Source of the DNA: an uncultured Eubacteriales bacterium
GTDB lineage: Bacteria; Bacillota; Clostridia; Christensenellales; Aristaeellaceae
Assembly: GCA_902800625.1 (NCBI GenBank)
Contig: CADCFG010000017.1
Coordinates: 1 to 46,773 of the forward strand
Direction: 5' to 3'
Length of the DNA stretch: 46,773 nucleotides
Shown here in pieces: positions 1 through 7,843 of the stretch. The first letter of the stretch is position 1, and every line of letters begins with the position of its first letter. The translations under genes and the position numbers were made by a program. Below the pieces are notes generated by a model, which saw nothing but the letters and a program-made list of their open reading frames with translations, was not told the origin of the DNA and did not search any database.

Positions 1-93
1 GGCTACGGCTATAGAGACGATGAGTATTTCTTTACCCTCGTTCGCTATCTTGCTCTGCCTCTTGCTTGGCTTGAATCCCACAACTTTCCGTGA
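1..93 (+). CDS. Possible 3' end of a transposase gene (partial)
   Basis: Frame 1 is open from the left edge to a TGA at 91-93 and encodes 30 residues containing GYGYRDDEYF. That resembles the YG(F/Y)RD-x-EYF endings I associate with ISL3-type transposases. Only the C-terminus is visible, so the family cannot be confirmed and the stretch may be non-coding. It runs convergent with the minus-strand gene that ends at 110. Confidence 0.3.
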   Translation, partial: GYGYRDDEYFFTLVRYLALPLAWLESHNFP

Positions 94-109
94 AGAACCC
101 AATTTTTTG

Positions 110-1783
110 TCACTGGCCTGTGCCGATCTGGAACGTGAAGAACCCCCGTCCCACGGGCTCGGGCGTGGTCAGCGTCACGCGATACAGCGGGTTCCCGGCG
201 GGGTCGCCGGTGGGGAAGGCCGTGTTCAGCGCCACGATGTCGCAGGACAGCCCGCCCTCCCAGCGCAGGTCCACCGGCCCCAGCCGCACGCCGCCGTCCG
301 TCAGGCGCTCCGGCTTCTGGGGCGTGATGAACCGGAAGACGATGGGCAGGGGCGTCTCCAGGTCGAAGGCGTCCACCAGCCGCAGCGCGCCCTCCTTCCG
401 GAGCACCATGGCCGTGCGCTGTACCGACCGCGCCCCGGCCCGGGCGGGATACGCGCCGGTCAGGTCGACGCTCATTTGCTCGCCGTCCGGCCGGGCGTCG
501 AAGTCCGCCGGGCACACGTCGCCGCCGAAGGCCGTCTCGGGGGTGTTGTCCCCGGGGGCGTCCAACTGGGCGAAGGGGCCAATCAGCGGTGTGCCGGACG
601 CGCCGGGCGCCTCCACCAGCACGGGCCTTTCCCCGGCGAACAGGATCAGGCTGCCCGCGTTGCCCCGGCCGCCGCCGGTGTGCATGGCGCAGGTCATGCC
701 GTTGAAGCGGGACAGCATCAGCCGGTTGCGGGCCGTGGCGGCGTGCTTGAGCCGCGGCGGCTTGCTGTCCTCCGCCGAGAGCATCCCCGCGCAGGACAGG
801 TCCAGCGTCCGGCCCGTCACCGTGGCGGAGGGCCGCCTGCGGATCCGATGCAGCCGCGCGCCAAGGGCGGTGAGCGCCTCGTCGTTCGCGGCCAGGCCCA
901 CCCGGAACAGCTCCTGCCCCGACAGGGCCGGGCGCATGTCCCCGGTGACGGCGTCGGCGAAGAAATCCCCCTCCAGCCAGGGGAACAGCAGCCCGTCCAG
1001 CCAGTCCGGCGTGGGATAGTCCGCCGTCAGGTCCATCTCGCCCCGGGTCAGCTTGCGCAGCAGAAGGGTCAGGTCCGTGACGGCGGCGGTTTCCGCCAGC
1101 TCGTCCGCAAGGGACAGGGGACGGCCTTCCCGGCTGGACACACCCTGGTCCAGCAGACGCAGCGCCTGCTTGATGATCGCGCCGCGGCGGGCGGCGTCGG
1201 TTTCCAGCAGGATGGCCGAGAGCACTATGTCGCACAGCACGCACAGGGGCCGCCCGCTTTCCGAGCCTTTCAGGCCGGTGAAGCGCATGAAGGGATAGTC
1301 GCTGTGGGCCAGGAATGGCGAGAAAACCCGCCGCCGTGCCTCGTAGAGCAGCTTGGCCGACACCCGTGAGCCCATCCGCTCGCCCAGGGAGCGGTGCACC
1401 CAGGCCACCAGCATCAGCGTCTCGGCGCACTGGAAGTCGATCTCCGGGTGCTGTTCGTCGTCAAATGGCGCGCCCTTCGGGTTTTCCGACCAGGTGGACT
1501 CCTCGCAAATCATGCACAGCAGGTCCACGATGCGGCTCAGCGCTGCGGCGTCCGGCTCCACCAGCATCAGCGCCTCCAGCGCCTGCCGCCGTCCCCGCTG
1601 CACGCGCAGCCAGGCCGGCGGGTCAAGGAGCCGCTGGGACAGGGGCATGGCGGGCAGGTCCCGGCCCATGGCCAGCCGGGCCGCCTCCTGGGCTGCCTCC
1701 CGGGCCGAGCCCGTGGCCACCGGCGAGGGCAGCCCCTCGGGCCGCGCCAGCGCAGCGAGGATCTGGTAGTTGCGAAGGAACAT
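110..1783 (-). CDS. Heparinase II/III-like family protein
   Basis: A 557-residue protein with an alpha-helical N-terminal half (the ICEES and later YEARRRVFSPF segments resemble the alpha/alpha toroid of heparinase II/III-like proteins) and a beta-rich C-terminal half. In the family, the start of the beta domain normally carries a His-Asn-His-Asn-Asp motif before a 'GSFILYADGKPVLVD'-type strand. Here the strand is recognisable (NAGSLILFAGERPVLVE) but the histidine motif is replaced by a glycine-rich stretch, so lyase activity is doubtful. No signal peptide is evident, so it would be cytoplasmic. The start at 1783 is chosen because AAAGGAGGT lies just upstream; a longer reading to 1822 has no such site. 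It is the last gene of a minus-strand group after the methyltransferase. Confidence 0.6.
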   Translation of the reverse strand: MFLRNYQILAALARPEGLPSPVATGSAREAAQEAARLAMGRDLPAMPLSQRLLDPPAWLRVQRGRRQALEALMLVEPDAAALSRIVDLLCMICEESTWSENPKGAPFDDEQHPEIDFQCAETLMLVAWVHRSLGERMGSRVSAKLLYEARRRVFSPFLAHSDYPFMRFTGLKGSESGRPLCVLCDIVLSAILLETDAARRGAIIKQALRLLDQGVSSREGRPLSLADELAETAAVTDLTLLLRKLTRGEMDLTADYPTPDWLDGLLFPWLEGDFFADAVTGDMRPALSGQELFRVGLAANDEALTALGARLHRIRRRPSATVTGRTLDLSCAGMLSAEDSKPPRLKHAATARNRLMLSRFNGMTCAMHTGGGRGNAGSLILFAGERPVLVEAPGASGTPLIGPFAQLDAPGDNTPETAFGGDVCPADFDARPDGEQMSVDLTGAYPARAGARSVQRTAMVLRKEGALRLVDAFDLETPLPIVFRFITPQKPERLTDGGVRLGPVDLRWEGGLSCDIVALNTAFPTGDPAGNPLYRVTLTTPEPVGRGFFTFQIGTGQ

Positions 1784-1830
1784 ACTCGTGACCTCCTTTG
1801 AAGGAAGTGGACACTGTTGCACAATTTATG

Positions 1831-1852
1831 CCTTCCCCAAAGGGGGAAGGCT
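1831..1852 (-). terminator. Hairpin after the rRNA methyltransferase gene
   Basis: A perfect 9-bp stem (GCCTTCCCC / GGGGAAGGC) with a 4-nt loop. On the minus strand it is followed by an A/T-rich stretch without a clean U-run. It lies between the methyltransferase stop and the heparinase-like gene and may attenuate read-through. The same CCTTCCCC palindrome recurs at 27022-27041 and 27087-27107, so it could also belong to a dispersed repeat family. Confidence 0.45.
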
Positions 1853-1859
1853 ACGATCG

Positions 1860-2582
1860 TCACCGATTCATAAACGTATACGTCCCCACCGACACGGCCA
1901 CGGCCAGGTTCAGGCTGTCGATCTCGTCGCTCTGGGGGATGAACACGCTCTGGCCCAGGCTGGCAAAGCGGGCGGGCAGGCCGGTCTGCTCGTTGCCGAA
2001 CACCAGCGAAAAGGGCGGCTGCGCCTCCCGGGCCACGTCGTTCAGCGGCCGCGCGCCGTCCAGCATGAAGGGGTACAGGGGCCGGTCGGGGAAGTCGGCG
2101 CGATAGGCGTCGAAGTCCTCGTATACCTTCACCCGCAGCTTGAAGAACGCGCCCATGGACGCGCGCAGCACATGGGGGTCGAACACGTCCACGCAGGGCC
2201 GCACCACGGCCACGTCCCGGATGCCGAAGCCCAGCAGCGAGCGCATGGCCGTGCCGGCATTGCCGTTGTCGCTGATCTGGCACAGCACGGCGTGGCTGGC
2301 GGCGGGGTCCAGCGCGCAGTCGTACTTCCTGAACACCAGGCCGGCGAAGCAGTTGTCCTTCTTCGACTCCCGGCGCAGCACCCGCTCCGCCAGCTCCTCC
2401 CGCACGCCCAGCTCGGCGCACTTTTCCCGCAGCTTCACGACGCCCTCGTTTTCCAGCCCCGCCGGGTGCAGCAGCAGCCGCTGGGCGCAGTCCGGCCGCG
2501 CCTCCAGCAGCATCAGCGACGGGAACACCCCCAGCTGGTAGCTGTAATCCAGCTTCCGGGAATAGGGCTCCAACTTTGGCAT
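1860..2582 (-). CDS. SpoU/TrmH-family RNA 2'-O-methyltransferase
   Basis: A 240-residue member of the SPOUT superfamily, which methylates ribose 2'-OH groups of rRNA or tRNA using S-adenosylmethionine bound in a trefoil knot. The three signature motifs are visible: SDNGNAGTAMRSLLGFG (about 104-120), LVFGNEQTGLP (193-203) and IPQSDEIDSLNLAVAVSV (215-232). The first ~95 residues form a divergent N-terminal domain. The ATG at 2582 has AAGGTGAT upstream. It lies between an alpha/beta hydrolase and a heparinase-like gene on the same strand. The family is clear; the target nucleotide cannot be assigned. Confidence 0.87.
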   Translation of the reverse strand: MPKLEPYSRKLDYSYQLGVFPSLMLLEARPDCAQRLLLHPAGLENEGVVKLREKCAELGVREELAERVLRRESKKDNCFAGLVFRKYDCALDPAASHAVLCQISDNGNAGTAMRSLLGFGIRDVAVVRPCVDVFDPHVLRASMGAFFKLRVKVYEDFDAYRADFPDRPLYPFMLDGARPLNDVAREAQPPFSLVFGNEQTGLPARFASLGQSVFIPQSDEIDSLNLAVAVSVGTYTFMNR

Positions 2583-2614
2583 AGCATATCACCTTGAAAC
2601 GTAAGTTTGAAACA

Positions 2615-2726
2615 GAGAGTTCAGAGATCAGAGTTAAGAGTTCAGAGAAATGTGTGGAGAGAACTTGCCGCGCTGGAAGAACAACGCCATTCAATCTGAA
2701 CTCTCAACTCTGAGCTTTCAACTCTC
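2615..2726. repeat. Imperfect long inverted repeat built from TCAGAG/CTCTGA units
   Basis: The left arm (2615-2646) is a run of GAGTTCAGA-like heptamers, and its near reverse complement lies at 2695-2726. The 48-bp spacer is unrelated. The right arm reaches the 3' end of the hydrolase gene at 2725. The arms could fold into a long stem in the RNA joining the two genes. It resembles small non-autonomous palindromic repeats; no transposase is associated. Confidence 0.6.
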
Positions 2727-3546
2727 ATTCATTGTACCTCAGCCATCCCCTTAGATAATCCCGCAGCGCCTTGCTGTGGGTCTCCATGGGGAAGTGGCCG
2801 GCGGTGGCGAGGCGGTGGATCTCGGCGTCAGGCAGCAGACTGTGGATCTGGCTCAAACGGGCCTCGTCCAGCAGCGGGTCCCGCCCGCCCAGCAGCGCCA
2901 TGGTGGGGCAGAATCCCATGCCCTGCTTCGGCGGCGCGGCGCACTGCTTCAGCATGCGCTCGAAGGCGGCCTCGGCGCCGGGTCGAATCAGCGGCGCGCG
3001 CATGCGGTCCACGATATAGTCGTCCATGGGGAAGGCGGCGAAGTGCTCGATCATACGCCGGAACCGGGGCGCGCTGAGCACGTTGGTGCGGTACCACTGG
3101 CCGGTCTCTGAAAGCCGCCGGGCCGGGGGCGCCACGCTGAACAGCGGGGAGATGTGGATCTGGCTCTTCACGCTGTCCGGGTACTGCACCGCCATGCGCA
3201 GTATCGCCGAGCAGGCGCTGCCGTGGGCCGCCAGGTGCCACAGGGACATGGGCGTGCCCAGGCTGCGGTCCACGTCGTCCAGCACGCCCCACAGCAGGTT
3301 GGCCCGGATATCGGCGCTCTGGGGTGCGGGGCAGTCGCTGCGGCCAAAGCCCGGCAAATCCGCCAGCACCGCCAGGCAGCCCTGGCCGGACAGCTCCGGC
3401 AGCAGCTTGCGCCAGTGGAACGTGCTGGTCAGCGGCGAGGACAGCAGCAGCATCCGGCTGTGGATGGGGGTGTCCGGCTTCACCACGCAAAAATGGATGC
3501 GCACGCCCGAAAAGGACAGGTATCGGCTCTCCTCCGTCAAGCGCAT
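2725..3546 (-). CDS. Alpha/beta hydrolase fold protein with altered nucleophile elbow
   Basis: A 273-residue alpha/beta hydrolase fold protein. Visible elements are LLLSSPLTSTFHW (oxyanion region), ADLPGFGRSD after strand 4, an acid strand LLGGRDPLLDE (Asp near 223) and ATAGHFP (His near 251). In the usual Gly-His-Ser-x-Gly elbow the aligned sequence here is AHGSA, so the nucleophile position reads Gly and the serine sits one residue late. It may be inactive or have moved the nucleophile. A promoter at 3583-3611 would start transcription near 3576. I therefore prefer ATG 3546, which has AAAGG six bases upstream, over ATG 3567, which would be almost leaderless. Substrate unknown. Confidence 0.72.
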   Translation of the reverse strand: MRLTEESRYLSFSGVRIHFCVVKPDTPIHSRMLLLSSPLTSTFHWRKLLPELSGQGCLAVLADLPGFGRSDCPAPQSADIRANLLWGVLDDVDRSLGTPMSLWHLAAHGSACSAILRMAVQYPDSVKSQIHISPLFSVAPPARRLSETGQWYRTNVLSAPRFRRMIEHFAAFPMDDYIVDRMRAPLIRPGAEAAFERMLKQCAAPPKQGMGFCPTMALLGGRDPLLDEARLSQIHSLLPDAEIHRLATAGHFPMETHSKALRDYLRGWLRYNE

Positions 3547-3582
3547 CCACAACCTTTCAGCTTGCATATGTAATCACCATAT

Positions 3583-3611
3583 ATTGTAGCATAAGGCGGC
3601 GCGTTTGACAA
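3583..3611 (-). promoter_or_regulatory. Sigma-A promoter for the hydrolase group
   Basis: On the minus strand, TTGTCA (3606-3611) and TACAAT (3583-3588) are separated by exactly 17 bp. It faces the hydrolase gene, is divergent from the fmdB promoter at 3692, and probably drives the three-gene minus-strand group. Confidence 0.75.
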
Positions 3612-3691
3612 CCAAAGTAAATTCTTTTTGACTGAATCCGTAAACTCAAACGGCCAAAAGTTCCTTCTCGGTAATAACCACGTAAACAGGC

Positions 3692-3720
3692 TTGCCTGAA
3701 ATGGCGAAGTCATGTATAAT
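3692..3720 (+). promoter_or_regulatory. Sigma-A promoter for fmdB
   Basis: TTGCCT (3692-3697) and a perfect TATAAT (3715-3720) with a 17-bp spacer, about 50 bp upstream of the FmdB start codon. Confidence 0.8.
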
Positions 3721-3768
3721 AGAGGGTACGATGGAAATTGTGGCGCTTTGCGCGCCGGAGGATGACCC

Positions 3769-3981
3769 ATGCCGATCTACGACTACAAGTGCTCCCAGTG
3801 CGGCAACCGCTTTGATATGCTGCGCTCCGTTTCCGCCCGGGACGACGTGAAGTGTCCCAAGTGCGGCGGCGACGTGGCCCGGGTGTACGAGGGCAAGTGG
3901 ATGTCCCTGGGCAAGGCGTCGGCGTCCGGCGGGTGTTCCTGCGGGGGTAACTGCCAGGGCTGCTCCGGCTGCTCCAGATAA
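3769..3981 (+). CDS. FmdB-family zinc ribbon protein
   Basis: A 70-residue protein starting MPIYDYKCSQCG, the standard FmdB start. Two CxxC pairs (CSQC near residues 8-11 and CPKC near 29-32) form a zinc ribbon, and the tail is Gly/Cys-rich (CSCGGNCQGCSGCSR). FmdB proteins are small putative regulators of unestablished function. GGAGGAT precedes the ATG. It sits directly upstream of murA and may share its transcript, since no terminator is seen in the 100-bp gap. Confidence 0.87.
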   Translation: MPIYDYKCSQCGNRFDMLRSVSARDDVKCPKCGGDVARVYEGKWMSLGKASASGGCSCGGNCQGCSGCSR

Positions 3982-4081
3982 GGCGGATCGACAGGGGCAG
4001 TGGACGCTTCCGTATCATTGGATTTTCCGGCACACCGTTGCCGTTTCAGACGGACAGGCCGCAAGGCCGATTGGAGACAAG

Positions 4082-5377
4082 ATGAAGGAAAAACTGCGCA
4101 TTCACGGCGGCGCCCGGCTGGAGGGCGAAGTGATGGTCAGCGGCGGCAAGAACGCCGCGGTGGCCATTCTTCCGGCTGCGCTTTTGGGGGATTCACCCTC
4201 CGTGATCGAGAACGTTCCGGACATCAACGACGTACATATCATCATCGACATGCTGCGCTATCTGGGTGCGGAAGTCGAGTTCAAGGACAATGTGGTCACC
4301 ATCGATCCCCGCACCGCGGACAAGTTCGACCCGCCCTACGACCTGGCCTGCCAGATGCGCGCTTCCTATTATTTTGCACCGGTGCTGCTGGGCGTGTTCA
4401 AGCGGGCGGAGGTGCCGCTGCCCGGCGGCTGCGATCTGGGCCTGCGTCCCATTGACCAGACGCTGAAGGGCATGCGCGCCCTGGGCGCCGACGTGGACAC
4501 CCCCGGCGGGGTCATCATGGCCAGCGCGGACGAGCTGATCGGCGGGGACATCTTCCTGGATATGCCCAGCGTGGGCGCCACCGTGAACAGTATGCTCACG
4601 GCCGTGTCCGCCAGCGGCACCACCTGCATCCACAACGCCGCCAAGGAACCCCACATCGTGGACCTGGCGAACTTCCTGTCCTCCATGGGCGCGGTGGTGA
4701 AGGGCGCGGGCACCGACGTGATCCGCATCCGCGGCGGCCGGCACCTGCACGGCACCAACTACACCGTGGTTCCCGATCAGATCGAGACCGGCACGCTGAT
4801 GATCGCGGCGGCCGCCACCGGCGGCGACGTGGTGATCACCGGCGCGATCCCCACCCACATGGAGGCGCTGTCGGCCAAGCTCCTGGAGATGGGCGTGCAC
4901 GTGTCCAGCGAGGATGACATCATCCACGTGCGCAGCAACCGCAACTACCGCGCGGTGAACATCAAGACCCAGGGCTATCCCGGGTTCCCCACGGACCTGC
5001 AGCAGCCGCTTTCCGCGCTGCTCACCGTGGCCAACGGCACGTCCATTGTCACCGAGACCATCTTTGAAAACCGCTTTCGCTTCCTGGACGAGCTTCGCAA
5101 GATGGGCGCGAATTCCCGGGTGATCGAGACCACCGCCATCATCACCGGCGTGGACCACCTCTCCGGGGCCCGCGTGAACGCCACCGACCTGCGCGCCGGG
5201 GCCTCGCTGGTCATCGCGGCGCTGATGGCCGAGGGCGTGACGGAGATCTCCGGCGTGGAGTACATCATGCGCGGCTACGAGCGCTTTGCCGACAAGCTGC
5301 GCTCCCTGGGCGCCCATATCGAGCACCTGAGGGACGGCGAAGTGGTGTCTTCGCCCGCGTTTGCGCACAATATATAA
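4082..5377 (+). CDS. murA: UDP-N-acetylglucosamine 1-carboxyvinyltransferase
   Basis: MurA transfers enolpyruvate from PEP to UDP-GlcNAc, the first committed cytoplasmic step of peptidoglycan synthesis. At 431 residues it has the family's length. It shows the N-terminal GGKNAAVAILPAALL motif with the PEP-contacting Lys-Asn (23-24), and the loop PGGCDLGLRPID with the catalytic, fosfomycin-sensitive cysteine at position 117. The UDP-sugar-binding YTVVPDQIETGTLM segment is also present. GGAGA precedes the ATG. Many Firmicutes carry two MurA paralogues; which one this is cannot be decided here. Confidence 0.95.
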   Translation: MKEKLRIHGGARLEGEVMVSGGKNAAVAILPAALLGDSPSVIENVPDINDVHIIIDMLRYLGAEVEFKDNVVTIDPRTADKFDPPYDLACQMRASYYFAPVLLGVFKRAEVPLPGGCDLGLRPIDQTLKGMRALGADVDTPGGVIMASADELIGGDIFLDMPSVGATVNSMLTAVSASGTTCIHNAAKEPHIVDLANFLSSMGAVVKGAGTDVIRIRGGRHLHGTNYTVVPDQIETGTLMIAAAATGGDVVITGAIPTHMEALSAKLLEMGVHVSSEDDIIHVRSNRNYRAVNIKTQGYPGFPTDLQQPLSALLTVANGTSIVTETIFENRFRFLDELRKMGANSRVIETTAIITGVDHLSGARVNATDLRAGASLVIAALMAEGVTEISGVEYIMRGYERFADKLRSLGAHIEHLRDGEVVSSPAFAHNI

Positions 5378-5408
5378 CAAAGATTGCGGTTTTTCCGGTA
5401 AAATCAGG

Positions 5409-5437
5409 TTGTATTATTTGCGGAAACGTGATATAAT
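5409..5437 (+). promoter_or_regulatory. Sigma-A promoter for the rimP-nusA-infB operon
   Basis: TTGTAT (5409-5414) and TATAAT (5432-5437) spaced by 17 bp, just after murA and upstream of the rimP leader hairpin. Confidence 0.8.
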
Positions 5438-5468
5438 ACGAGTGTTATACACGATGCTGCACTGAACA

Positions 5469-5495
5469 ACCGCCGATCTTCGGCGGTGTGTTTTT
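5469..5495 (+). promoter_or_regulatory. Terminator-like hairpin in the rimP-nusA leader (possible attenuator)
   Basis: A perfect 8-bp stem (ACCGCCGA / TCGGCGGT) with a 3-nt loop is followed by GTGTTTTT. It lies about 25 bp downstream of the operon's -10 box and 47 bp before rimP, so it would interrupt the leader rather than end murA. Transcription attenuation in this operon leader is plausible, since NusA itself affects termination, but I see no clear alternative antiterminator pairing. Confidence 0.55.
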
Positions 5496-5542
5496 GAGAC
5501 AAGGCTCAGCATTTCAACTGGACATGACGAGGGGGAATATGG

Positions 5543-6031
5543 TTGCCGGGTAAATCGATGCCGGTCAGGGAAGCCAAGCAAATTGCACAGAAGATCGCCG
5601 ACGAAATGGGCGTCGAGCTGGTCGATGTTGAGCTGGTCAAGGAGCCGACCGGCCATTTTCTGCGCTTTTATATCGAAAAGCCGGACGGCATTGCCCTGAA
5701 CGACCTGGAGGCCTACCATCGCAGGATCCTGCCGCTGGTGGAGCGGGTGGACTACGACTATATGGAAGTTTCGTCCCCCGGCGCGGACCGGCCCCTGAAG
5801 ACCGAGGCGGACTTTGAGCGCGCCCAGGGCATGCAGGTGGAGCTGAAGACCTATCGGCCCGTGAACGGCGGCAAGCAGTTCACAGGCGAGCTGGTGGGGC
5901 TCGTTGACGGCGAGATCGTGCTGAATGCCCCCGGCGGCGAGCTGCGCTTCGCCAGGAAGGAAGTGGCGCTGGTACGCCCGCTCATCGAATTCGACGAGGA
6001 GGATCTGCAGGACGACGCGCCTGCGAAGTGA
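5543..6031 (+). CDS. rimP: Ribosome maturation factor RimP
   Basis: RimP assists 30S subunit maturation. The 162-residue protein has the two-domain architecture, with GVELVDVELVKE in the N-terminal alpha/beta domain and the SSPGADRPLKTEADFERAQG signature (about 73-92) before the C-terminal SH3-like barrel. The start is assigned to TTG 5543, five to six bases after GAGGGGG. The ATG at 5539 opens a four-codon reading frame that ends at once, and ATG 5558 has no comparable site. First gene of the nusA-infB operon. Confidence 0.92.
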   Translation: MPGKSMPVREAKQIAQKIADEMGVELVDVELVKEPTGHFLRFYIEKPDGIALNDLEAYHRRILPLVERVDYDYMEVSSPGADRPLKTEADFERAQGMQVELKTYRPVNGGKQFTGELVGLVDGEIVLNAPGGELRFARKEVALVRPLIEFDEEDLQDDAPAK

Positions 6032-6091
6032 CTCCGATCGGCATAACACAACGTCCCGGCAGGCCGGGCAAGGAACAGGAGGATGAAGGCC

Positions 6092-7186
6092 ATGGCAAAC
6101 GGCGGAATTGATTCCAACGAATTTTTCAGCGCACTGGACGCCCTGAGCAAGGAGCGGCGCATCAACAAGGAGATTCTCTTCAACGCGATCGAAGCCGCGC
6201 TGATTTCCGCATACAAAAAGAACTTCGGCAAGAACGCAAACGTGCGCGCCACCATCGACCCGGAAAAGGGCGAGGTGGAGGTGCTCTCCCGCAAGACGGT
6301 GGTGGAGACCGTGGAGGACCCCCAGTGCGAGATGTCGCTGGAGGAGGCCCGCACCATCCGGCCCCAGTATGAGATCGGCGACCTGGTGGAAGTGCAGGTG
6401 ACACCCAAGAACTTCGGCCGCATCGCGGCGCAGACCGCCAAGCAGGTGGTCGTGCAGCATCTGCGCGAGGCCGAGCGCGGTGTGATCTACGACGAGTACA
6501 GCCAGAAGGAGAACGAGATCCTCACCGCCATCGTGCAGCGCGTGGAGAACAAGCAGGTGTTCGTGGAGCTGGGCCGCACCGAGGGCCTGCTCGAGCCGAA
6601 CCAGCAGATGCCCACCGAGGAGCTGGCCGTCAACGACCGCATCAAGGTGTATGTGCTGGAGGTCTCCCGCCTGGGCCGCGGCCCGCAGGTGTTCGTCAGC
6701 CGCACCCATCCGGGCCTGGTGAAGCGCCTGTTTGAGCTGGAGGTGCCCGAGATCGTCACCGGCGTGGTGCAGATCAAGTCCATCGCCCGCGAGGCCGGCT
6801 TCCGCACCAAGATGGCCGTGGTATCCACCGACCCGCTGATCGACGCGGTCGGCTCCTGCGTGGGCCCCAGGGGCATGCGCGTGGAGAACGTGGTCAACGA
6901 GCTGAAGACTGAGAAGATTGACATCGTCAAGTGGTCCCAGGACCCGGCGGAATACATCGCCAACGCCCTGAACCCCGCCCGCGTGCTCAGCGTGTTCGTC
7001 TCCGAGACGGAGAAGGCCGCGGCAGTGGTGGTGCCGGACAACCAGCTGTCCCTGGCCATCGGCAAGGAGGGGCAGAACGCCCGCCTGGCCGCCAAGCTGA
7101 CCGGCTGGAAGATCGACATCCGCAGCCAGAGCCAGGTGGAGGCCGAGGCCCGGCAGATGGGCACTGACGGGACGGAGGAATTCTGA
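6092..7186 (+). CDS. nusA: Transcription termination/antitermination protein NusA
   Basis: NusA binds RNA polymerase and modulates pausing and termination. The 364-residue protein has the N-terminal RNAP-binding domain (about 1-125), an S1 domain (about 135-205) and two KH domains (about 205-350), including GSCVGPRGMRV and LAIGKEGQNARLAAKLTGW. This is the short Gram-positive form without acidic C-terminal repeats. ATG 6092 is chosen because AGGAGG (6077-6082) is 9 bases away; ATG 6083 directly abuts that site. The stop overlaps the next start as TGATG. Confidence 0.95.
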   Translation: MANGGIDSNEFFSALDALSKERRINKEILFNAIEAALISAYKKNFGKNANVRATIDPEKGEVEVLSRKTVVETVEDPQCEMSLEEARTIRPQYEIGDLVEVQVTPKNFGRIAAQTAKQVVVQHLREAERGVIYDEYSQKENEILTAIVQRVENKQVFVELGRTEGLLEPNQQMPTEELAVNDRIKVYVLEVSRLGRGPQVFVSRTHPGLVKRLFELEVPEIVTGVVQIKSIAREAGFRTKMAVVSTDPLIDAVGSCVGPRGMRVENVVNELKTEKIDIVKWSQDPAEYIANALNPARVLSVFVSETEKAAAVVVPDNQLSLAIGKEGQNARLAAKLTGWKIDIRSQSQVEAEARQMGTDGTEEF

Positions 7187-7482
7187 TGCCAGCCAAGCCG
7201 CGCAAGATCCCGATGCGTATGTGCGTCGGGTGCCGTGAGATGAAGCCCAAGGCGCAGCTGCTACGGGTGGTGAAGCCCCAGGACGGCGACGCCCACATCG
7301 ACACCACCGGCAAGGCCCAGGGCCGCGGCGCCTATGTCTGCGGGCAGATCGAATGCCTGCGCAAGGCGAAGAAGAGCCGCGCGCTGGAGCGGGCGCTGGA
7401 GGCAGCCATCGACGACGCGGTGTTCCAGCAGCTTCAGGCGCAGATTCAGGCCATCGCCGCGAAGGCGGAGCAGGTCGAATGA
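7186..7482 (+). CDS. rnpM: RNase P modulator RnpM (YlxR family)
   Basis: A 98-residue YlxR-family RNA-binding protein. The family signature is intact: RMCVGCREMKPK near the N-terminus and GRGAYVCGQIECLRKA in the middle. In Bacillus subtilis the YlxR protein has been described as a modulator of RNase P, and the gene always lies between nusA and ylxQ/infB. It is translationally coupled on both sides (TGATG with nusA, ATGA with ylxQ). The C-terminal third is an extended helical tail. Confidence 0.9.
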   Translation: MPAKPRKIPMRMCVGCREMKPKAQLLRVVKPQDGDAHIDTTGKAQGRGAYVCGQIECLRKAKKSRALERALEAAIDDAVFQQLQAQIQAIAAKAEQVE

Positions 7483-7778
7483 ACCGCGCACTGAGCATGC
7501 TGGGGCTGTGCGCCCGGGCGGGCAGGCTGGTCACCGGCGAAAAGGCCTGCGTGCAGGCGATCCGCGCGGGAAGCGTGTATGTGATGCTGCTGGACGGCGT
7601 GGCGTCTGAAAACGCCGTCAAGGCCGTCGAACAGGCCTGCCACACCCACGGAGTTCCACTGGTGCGCACCGGCGAATACGAGCTGGGCGACGCCATCGGG
7701 AAGCCGGGCCGCATGGCCGCGGGCGTCACGGACGCGAAGATGGCCCAGAGAATCATCGAGTTAAACCTTGCCGATTGA
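7479..7778 (+). CDS. ylxQ: L7Ae-family K-turn RNA-binding protein YlxQ
   Basis: A 99-residue protein of the L7Ae/L30e fold that binds kink-turn RNA. Supporting motifs are LGLCARAGRLVTGEKACVQ and AIRAGSVYVMLLDGVAS, plus its position between rnpM and infB. The start overlaps the rnpM stop (ATGA at 7479-7482). It may be a ribosome- or RNase P-associated factor. Confidence 0.88.
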   Translation: MNRALSMLGLCARAGRLVTGEKACVQAIRAGSVYVMLLDGVASENAVKAVEQACHTHGVPLVRTGEYELGDAIGKPGRMAAGVTDAKMAQRIIELNLAD

Positions 7779-7843
7779 AATCGGCGTGTGATAACAGGCC
7801 CAACGGGCCGAAATGAGAGAGTGTACGGGGGTGCATTGAGGGA

